Shown one piece after another: positions 58,040-64,000 of a DNA stretch of 64,000 nucleotides; within the stretch, counting starts at the first letter, position 1; each line of letters opens with the position of its first letter. Under the pieces are notes generated by a model. It was not told the origin of the DNA, searched no databases, and worked only from the letters and a program-made list of their open reading frames with translations. The position numbers and the translations under genes were made by a program. This DNA comes from Cristatella mucedo (taxonomy: Eukaryota; Bryozoa; Phylactolaemata; Cristatellidae): assembly GCA_009760855.2 (NCBI GenBank), contig WPIO01000043.1, forward strand, positions 2,172,001-2,236,000, in the 5' to 3' direction.

Positions 58040-58945
58040 GCTCCAAATTTTGGTGTCGTTTTCGACAGCTGCCAACATTTTTAAAGCTTAATACATAAGA
58101 TTGCTTCTACAGCTAGCCATCACGTCCGATTCCTATCGAAGATAAGGAGCTGTCTTCCACAGTTGCTTGCAAGCAATTTAAATAGCTCTTTAGTTCTCTC
58201 TTAGATCGATTATTGTAGTTCCCTTTTGGCAGGGCTACCAAAAAAGCTACTATTCCATTTTAAATGGCTATGAATATGGCTGCAAGGCAAAATTTCAAAT
58301 TCCTGAGTTTCGACCACACGTCTCCTTTTCTAAAACAGCCGCTTGATGTTAAGTAAGTATGTATGTTAAGTAAGTATGTTAAGTACTTTAAGTAAGTATG
58401 TTAAGTAAGTAAGTATGTTAAGTACTTTGCTAAAACTGCCGCTTGGCTGCCGGTTGATCAAAGGATACAGAGCACAGTTTTTATGCTGACCTGCAATCCC
58501 GCCACAGCATGGCTCCTCCATACTTAGCTAAACTACTGCACCAGTTTCAGCCTCCACGTGCCCTCAAATATTGCATGGACAATAAATTAGCTGTTGCTTT
58601 CTTGTGCTTAAAGACCGTTGGTGACAGAAGCTATTGCTCTGCAGGTCCTAGACTGTGGAACTCGCTTCCACAGTTCTTTTGGAACGACAGCTACTCTCCT
58701 GCTGCCAACCATGGCTTATCCTTTCTAGCGGTCTTGAGCTGCTACTTTCATGATAATCACTACATCAACTAATCCTCTGACTTTGCTATGCTTCCTACTT
58801 TCTCTGTTGCGTGAGATCAAGTATTTTGGCTACCGAATGCGTACCGAAAGCAGCATCGGCTGTGAGTTTGCTATGCAAAACTCTCCTGCATAGTATCTAC
58901 ATGGTCTTTGTGGCTTTTTGGAGTTGCAGACGGCGATTCATTACA
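58040..58945 (+). mobile_element. LINE-B, 3' third with internal minisatellite
   Basis: It starts at GTCGTTTTCGACAGCTGCC (the VVFDSCLN codons) and passes ASHHV and NRLLxxxL-equivalents. The C-terminal frame 58509-58772 (MAPPYLAKLLHQFQPPRALK, AGPRLWNSLPQFFWND) follows. It ends in GCGATTCATTACATT. A tandem array at 58346-58427 splits the post-RT region. Confidence 0.85.
58330..58445. repeat. TAAGTAAGTATGT minisatellite with duplicated flanks
   Basis: About six variable copies of GTTAAGTAAGTAT (58346-58427) are bounded by two near-identical 16-mers, CTAAAACAGCCGCTTG (58330-58345) and CTAAAACTGCCGCTTG (58430-58445). Confidence 0.88.
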
Positions 58946-59380
58946 TTTTAGGCCAATCCCTCATAAGGCTGAGGGCACGCAAGCATTTTTATCGCTGTGT
59001 CAGCCACGTTGAATGATGGTGCCAAGCATCCGGTGTCAAGCTACAGTGCTGAGTCCTGCTCCACGATTCTAGCCACTGCAACCGCACCGTAATCCTGCCC
59101 CAGCATTTCAAAACGAGGGCAGCCTCTCTTCAAGACTTTTGAAATTGTATTTGAGCCCACTTTGACAATAATGAAACACATATCTGCCCTCTATAGTAAA
59201 CCAAAGGTCGCACTGTCCTATAGCCCGAAAAGGATGATTAGCTGCCGTCTTTAAGGTCGTTCGTGCAGGTCGGACGGTACTTCGCGTGTGTACAGCGGTG
59301 GGCAGCCTCTTGCTTAATTAGAGATGCGTATGAACCACTGTTGACCAATGCTGATATAGTTATGTCGCCGACGACGATAG
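58946..59380. other. Intergenic DNA, nothing recognised
   Basis: Composition becomes more GC-rich toward the right, leading into the zinc-knuckle ORF. No gene is recognised. Confidence 0.4.
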
Positions 59381-60232
59381 TCACGGACGACGAACGTACT
59401 TGCGTCCCCATAAGCGTTGCGGTACCGCACAGGGGCTCGCTAGACTCGGCACAAGGCCCCTAACCAGCCTCGGAGCCTCGCCCCTTTTCCCGGAGACTGT
59501 CTGACAGTCAGTGTGACTGCGGCAAGCACAGTTGCAGGCTACATGGACGGAGCCCGAGCACTCCCAGCACTGCACATCCCGGCGCACTTTCCTAGGGCCA
59601 CGGAAGTTCCCCTGTCTGCCCGCGCTCGCTCGCGATGGCCGGCAGAGCCGGCTAGCACTGCTGCAGACTCTCGTCCGAACTCTTCCAATGCTCCCGGTGC
59701 CTCCAGTAGCATGGTCTGGAGCTCGACCTCTCATGTGGCCACGCTGGCAGTAAGCTCGTCGACGACACTCGCGCGAATCGCGCCGGCTGGCTCGAAGAGC
59801 ACTACGGTAGGGTGTGAGCCCCAGTGGCGTAGCCATTAGAACCGCGGCTTGCTTTAAAGCGGCCGCAGGTGTTATAGAATGCAGTTTGTGTTTCGTTTTA
59901 TGTCCATGGTTCGAGATTGCGGCACGCTGGCACTCGGCCAGTGCAAGCTGACCGGTAGTCCTCCCATCAAACCAGAGTTGAACAGCTGGTGGATATGACC
60001 TAGGGACTGTCAGGTGCCCAGCTGTGGTCTGGCGGCAGTGGCTTGGACAAGGGCCGGCATTGTTCTCCGGCTTACCCACGGGGATGAGCAGTGGCTGCGA
60101 GAAAGTGAAGGGGAGTTGGAACGCCAACGCCGGCCTAGGGGAGAATGGCAGCATTTGGGAGTGCTGTGGGCACGTGCGAGCAAATACGTCTTGGTGAGCC
60201 GGCTTCAGTGCTTTACATTTTCGAGCGCACAC
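59381..60232 (-). CDS. Zinc-knuckle ORF, possible LINE-C ORF1 remnant
   Basis: This is the longest GC-rich open frame in the window outside the known repeats (283 codons, minus strand). Near residue 220, QCWECSGSVHVACNC fits C-x2-C-x4-H-x4-C, the CCHC zinc knuckle of gag-like and LINE ORF1 nucleic-acid-binding proteins. The upstream part is rich in Arg, Ser and Pro (SALRASRRDSRECRRRAYCQ) and looks disordered. ORF1 proteins bind element RNA. The same GC-rich style is seen at 19323-20170, where RT-like motifs occur, so both may be parts of one LINE type. No RT follows here within the window. It could equally be a host zinc-knuckle protein piece or a chance frame in GC-rich DNA. Confidence 0.4.
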   Translation of the reverse strand: MCARKCKALKPAHQDVFARTCPQHSQMLPFSPRPALAFQLPFTFSQPLLIPVGKPENNAGPCPSHCRQTTAGHLTVPRSYPPAVQLWFDGRTTGQLALAECQRAAISNHGHKTKHKLHSITPAAALKQAAVLMATPLGLTPYRSALRASRRDSRECRRRAYCQRGHMRGRAPDHATGGTGSIGRVRTRVCSSASRLCRPSRASAGRQGNFRGPRKVRRDVQCWECSGSVHVACNCACRSHTDCQTVSGKRGEAPRLVRGLVPSLASPCAVPQRLWGRKYVRRP

Positions 60233-60850
60233 GCTGCTGGGAGAGCATCAGTCTACATACGATTCGGCGAAGACTTAATGGTGGTGGCTACACTGTCAGG
60301 CAGTCCGCTGAAAATATTATGGTACAGGAACGACTCGCTTGCGGCACCGCTTCTGTCTGAAACCGCTCGCCTGAGTAGGCGCTCGAGTCACACGTTAAGT
60401 TCCGTACCGGCTCGCCGTCCTGCAGGATGCGGCCATGAAATTAGCAGAGGTAAACACCACTCAATCCCCAGGCGAGACCGCCTCTTCTAACGCTTCCTGT
60501 AACGTTTTATTGTTCTCTTCTCGACTTCCAGCTAAAGGGGTATGACACGTGCCTCACCCGCTAGGACCGCTATATCTTGCTCATACGATAGGCCTCGTCC
60601 CAGCTATTGGTCGACGCACAGGCGTTAAAGCGTTAAATTCAGAGGTCGAGCGGCGATCGGCCGTCCTTCACTGGAGGCTTCGTTGCAGTAGCCATTCTCC
60701 AATACCAATTATTGAATTGCTGTGGCTCCCTCCGGTGGCGGCCATTCTAGTGAAGTCTCGCAGAGACACAGCGTAAACGTGGGAGGTACGGACGATAAGG
60801 CAATGTATGTAAGGTAATATAAGGTAATTATTATAAGATAATGTAATTTA
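60233..60850. other. GC-rich unassigned DNA
   Basis: It continues the GC-rich block to about 60780 and may be the 5' region of the element with the zinc-knuckle ORF. Open frames on the plus strand (60014-60490, 60549-60776) are not recognisable. Confidence 0.35.
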
Positions 60851-60853
60851 TGG

Positions 60854-60936
60854 TGATGCACGAATCATGTTGAAAGAATCTTCATTTCTTTCAACATGTA
60901 CATTCAATAATGCGTCGAAAATTAGAACGTGCATCA
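60854..60936. repeat. Nested inverted repeat
   Basis: Inner arms CATGTTGAAAGAA (60866-60878) and TTCTTTCAACATG (60886-60898) pair perfectly around a 7-base loop. Outer arms TGATGCACG (60854-60862) and CGTGCATCA (60928-60936) also pair perfectly. Confidence 0.88.
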
Positions 60937-61157
60937 TTGGCCTTACGCTGAACTACGTTAATGGCTCAACTGTCAGCTACGAGTAAGGAGTGGGCTTCCC
61001 AGCGTCAATGGCATACTAACAGGCCTCAGATGAGGCATACATTAGTGACCGGTTCTGAGCTAATTACAACAGCAGAATCAGCACTCTTACACAACGAAAG
61101 CAAGCCGGAAGCTATATACAATGCTGGGAATACTGATCGAGCCCCTTTTCACCCCCT

Positions 61158-61345
61158 GGTGAGCCGTAATGGCTCATTAGGTAAGGCGGTTACGTTACAC
61201 GACCTCGGCCCCGAGATCGAGGGTTCGAATCCTGTGGTGGGCGATCCTTTATTGCTACTGCAAGCGGTGGTTATAGCCGTCAAGGCTCTTCTGTCGCTAT
61301 ACAAAAAGAGGCTGTTAAATCAGCTAGTATATTTTTCTAAGCGTT
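61158..61345 (+). mobile_element. SINE-2 copy, best preserved
   Basis: Box A TGGCTCATTAGG at 61170-61181 and box B GGTTCGAATCC at 61222-61232 match the RNA polymerase III consensus well. The body reads GTGGTTATAGCCGTCAAGG, and the 3' domain GTCGCTATACAAAAAGAGGC then TGTTAAATCAGCTAG. The head does not fold into a normal tRNA by eye, so it is a SINE, not a tRNA gene. Confidence 0.85.
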
Positions 61346-61652
61346 CAGCTAGTAGGCGCCATGTATCAGATTTGAAATTAATAAACCCGGTGGCTATGGT
61401 CGCAATCAGCTTTGGATTTGAACACAATAACGAAGCAGTAATTGCCATGTGCATTCACAAATAATTGTGAGGTAATAACCAGATCGAAAAGCTATAGTCA
61501 CAGTCATTGAAGACTGGATCGCTAAGCAAAAACCAGGATGCTCAAACATAAGTAAGACAGCTAGTCCTCCATCGTAAGGGCGTCTTATAATGTGCAAGGA
61601 ACCTCGCATACAACGTCAGGCAGAATCGCCATCCTCTAGTGCACACAGCCAT

Positions 61653-61654
<2 letters not shown>

Positions 61655-61735
<81 letters not shown>
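61655..61735. repeat. (AT)n microsatellite between direct repeats
   Basis: A pure AT tract is flanked by AGTGCACACAGCCATT (61638-61653) and AGTGCGCACAGTCATT (61744-61759). Confidence 0.92.
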
Positions 61736-61738
<3 letters not shown>

Positions 61739-61929
61739 TATATAGTGCGCACAGTCATTGAAAGTAAAGTAAGGCATACCTCCATTATTAGCGGCTATTT
61801 AAATGCCGTCGTGCAGATTCTTATACTCATTCTCTTTAACGGAGAGTTGTGAACAGTTTCTAACGCTAGGCGATGCGAGAATAGAAAGTAATCGCTCTAG
61901 CACTAACAGCACGTCGGATACTCTCAACT

Positions 61930-62255
61930 ACAGGCAGCATGTATCAATGGCATTCGCACAGGGATGGCAGCAAGCTGTCTTAAATGGAATCATGATAAAA
62001 CCAATTTGAGAGTTACGGGAAAACCAAGTGTGATTCAGAAAGTGGTAAATGTATCGTTCACAATCGCCACTGCCAGCATATGTCCTGTTGAATTTGCACG
62101 ACATCTAGGCATCCTGTTATAAAGTGACGGTTCATTAGATGACCGCATCATCTCTGCTGTTAAGTCTGCCTACTTTCACCTACATAACATTGCTAAATTT
62201 GGCCATGCTCAGACAGGGATACTGAATCTAAATTTGTCTATGCGTCACTCATATA
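61930..62255 (+). mobile_element. LINE-A internal fragment
   Basis: It covers the codons after the YADD box: GTATCAATGGCATTCGCAC (CIDxIR), then KTNL, GKPSVIQK, FARHLGI, SLDDRII and AYFHLHNIAK in broken frame. Neither end of the element is present. Confidence 0.75.
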
Positions 62256-62381
62256 TCAATATCAACCGCATTTAATAATGTTTCCAAGAAAAAAATGGAT
62301 GCACCGTGAATAAATCCTTTCCGCTTGTGTTTAATGAAGTCTCTGAAACTTCCTCGATGAAAGAAGTTTTACAGTTTTTGC

Positions 62382-62468
62382 GTCACGGCGTTCTGTCATG
62401 GCATGCCAATAACATTACATTTTATTTTTCAAACGTGATGGTAACAGCCGATGACAGAACGCCGTGAC
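62382..62468. repeat. Perfect 18-bp inverted repeat, 87 bp overall
   Basis: GTCACGGCGTTCTGTCAT (62382-62399) and ATGACAGAACGCCGTGAC (62451-62468) are exact reverse complements around a 51-base spacer. It could be the remains of a small foldback or MITE-type element, or a structured regulatory site near the start of the transporter gene. Confidence 0.92.
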
Positions 62469-62851
62469 ATTGCAATTCACTGAAATAAACTGACTAAACT
62501 ATACGTGTTAGCTTAAGCATCGAACTGCTAATTCGTTTTGGGCAATAGAGCTCTCAGAGAAGAGGGTTATGCAAAGCTCGACCATAACGTAACTACAACG
62601 TCGCGGCCGCCTCGGCACTAGTAAACGGTGGGTCATCTCACCGAAAGCCCATCTAGAAAATGAGGGCTTCAAGGAAGCTGCTCTATCCTAGCCATCATAT
62701 CCTGACATATGGTGGTAGGCGTGACTGTGTTCACTGATTGCCGCCCACATTGAGCCTGGGCAGCAGTCTAGACAAGGCCTACAGTGAGCAGCTCCGGCAG
62801 ACTCAATGTTGGCGTCATTATCTACTAGAGCTCGAGGGCTGCTCTACGTAA

Positions 62852-63112
62852 ATGGAGTGCATCACTAACGATGAAAAAATTGTGAGGAGCACAATTTTGC
62901 AATCCAACAGAGTGGATTTGGAGCTCGAAAGTTTGGCAAGCGGCAACGAGCCCAACTGCGGAAACCTGAATCTGCCAATTCCGAAAGAAGCCAACATTAT
63001 GGCGACAAGTGGTCTAACTAGTAAACGTAAGATGCTAGTATTTACAATGGCACTATCAAACTTCAGCTCTTATTTAGCATTTTCTGCCATCGCGCCATTC
63101 TTCCCCAAAGAG
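62852..63112 (+). CDS. SLC18B1-like MFS transporter, first coding exon
   Basis: The ATG at 62852 opens a frame of 87 codons that ends at the donor GAG|GTGAGA in phase 0. The first ~60 residues are polar (cytosolic N-terminus). Then comes the first transmembrane segment, LVFTMALSNFSSYLAFSAIA, ending PFFPKE. The start of TM1 and the PFFPxE motif are typical of the vesicular transporter-like SLC18 group, closest by memory to SLC18B1, whose members move polyamines or related amines by proton antiport. Substrate here is not shown by sequence. An upstream non-coding exon is possible. No TATA box is obvious. Confidence 0.75.
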
Positions 63113-63252
63113 GTGAGAATATAAGATATTGTTCGATTTCGCTGGTAATTCCTCACGAGTATGGTTGATTGTTGTAATTCAAATGGGTATTGGATACGAG
63201 AGCTTATTTTATGAAATAGGCCTAATTATTGTTTGTGATAAATATTTTGTAG

Positions 63253-63348
63253 GCAACCGTTAAAGGCGCTTCGAACTGGGAAGTTGGCTTCATATTTGGA
63301 GTTTTTCAGCTGGTTATTTTTATTGTAGCACCAATATATGGAAAACTG
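63253..63348 (+). CDS. SLC18B1-like MFS transporter, second coding exon
   Basis: This is a 96-nt exon, phase 0 in and phase 0 out, with acceptor ATTTTGTAG and donor GTAAGC. It encodes KGASNWEVGFIFGVFQLVIF then IVAPIYGKL. The KGAS...G-x-IFG-x-F region followed by P-x-YGKL is the TM1-TM2 junction and TM2 of SLC18B1-like proteins. The following exons must lie beyond base 64000. The intron to the right already contains LINE-A-like DNA. Confidence 0.78.
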
Positions 63349-63519
63349 GTAAGCGAAAGAAACGATTCTCTAGTGCAGAAGTTTCTTCTGCTTGGCTTAG
63401 AAGCCCGCATTAGAAAGCTATGATCTGAAACTTAAAGGCTGTATTCACTACGCCAATGTGACTCATCATTTATTTGTCCATGACTACTATAAATTTATCC
63501 ACCTGATGTTACTATTTTG

Positions 63520-63700
63520 TTAATCATTGGTGTGCTGATGCATGCTGACACTGCACCTGAAGCTACTAACCTTATCTAAACAGTGACCCCTTGCATGTAA
63601 CTACTAAGAATGCATGCTTGATGACATTGCGAGTTTTACCACCAATTATTGGTCCCGATTTCTTTGCATCTGTAAATCGGCTAGAAATAGATTTTGATTT
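63520..63700 (+). mobile_element. LINE-A-like old UTR copy
   Basis: It matches the UTR blocks (TGCTGACACTGCACCTG, then GCATGCTTGATGACATTGCG) and a decayed tail (CGGCTAGAAATAGATTTTG). It is of the same older type as the copies ending at 3235 and 52110. Confidence 0.65.
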
Positions 63701-63704
63701 TAAA

Positions 63705-64000
63705 AACCAAGCATGATTCAGCAATTTTAAAACCAAAGGCTCAAAATCAGCTCCGCCAGCATGTCTCCTGTTCAATCTGCACTCAATCCAAATGTCCTAT
63801 TCAAATGTGACTTTGCATTAGCTCAACAGTTAAGTCCGCCTACTCTCTGCTACATCTGGTTGCTTTAGTTCAACCATGTTTAAACTGGCATTACACATCT
63901 AAATTGGTCGATGCAAATGTGAAATCGCATTTTGACTCCTGTAACTCACTGCTCACTGGTCTACCGGCCTTTGCAATCAGGTGCTTACAGCTTGTGCAAA
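63705..64000 (+). mobile_element. LINE-A-like fragment, cut by window edge
   Basis: Plus-strand similarity begins just after the RT core (CAAAATCAGCTCCGCCAGCA, the KIGSASIS-equivalent). It runs through AACTCACTGCTCACTGGTCT to GCTTACAGCTTGTGCAAA at the edge. Frames are broken. Confidence 0.7.

Noticed and set aside
61165-61240. tRNA gene with consensus box A and B
   Set aside because: The promoter boxes are good, but the cloverleaf arms do not form by eye and the unit belongs to the repeated SINE-2 family.
60961-61464. 167-codon plus-strand gene
   Set aside because: The frame runs through a SINE-2 copy, so it is a chance open frame.

Overview
This window looks like animal (metazoan) nuclear DNA. 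It is AT-rich and intron-rich, with GT/AG splice sites, no prokaryotic operons, and many retrotransposon relics, tRNA-derived SINEs and long (AT)n tracts. The species cannot be read from the sequence. The repeat mix (L2/CR1-like LINEs, tRNA-SINEs, a BED-finger hAT transposon) is common in marine invertebrates.

Two host genes are visible, both on the + strand and both incomplete. The first is a cell-surface protein gene running from before base 202 to a stop codon at 51627. It has six exons (202-312, 17143-17475, 24237-24344, 29198-29367, 50050-50332, 51503-51627) whose intron phases fit together at every junction. It encodes tandem Ig-like domains rich in N-glycosylation sites, then one hydrophobic segment and a short tail. 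Its introns hold most of the mobile DNA. The second gene starts at 62852 and runs off the right edge. Its first two coding exons resemble the start of an SLC18B1-like major facilitator transporter.

Almost everything else recognisable is mobile. LINE-A (L2/CR1-like, 3' end with a hairpin then ATT repeats) is present in over 20 pieces, including three long copies at 20567-23480 (-), 40041-43710 (-) and 44990-48440 (+). LINE-B (related, 3' end ACATT repeats) has about ten pieces, the longest at 33326-38095 (-). A third, GC-rich LINE-like type (LINE-C) may account for 19323-20170 and 59381-60232. A complete 3.2 kb hAT transposon lies at 8476-11681 with a perfect 8-bp target duplication and a transposase broken by one frameshift. 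Two tRNA-SINE families occur. SINE-1 shares its 3' tail with LINE-A, which suggests LINE-A drives it. SINE-2 has a different tail with no partner seen here. Nested insertions run in both directions (A in B, B in A, SINE-1 in A), so the families overlapped in time.

LINE-A, LINE-B, LINE-C, SINE-1 and SINE-2 are working labels used only here. Repeat boundaries were set by eye from copies within the window and may be off by tens of bases. Exon boundaries are base-exact predictions from splice signals and phase.
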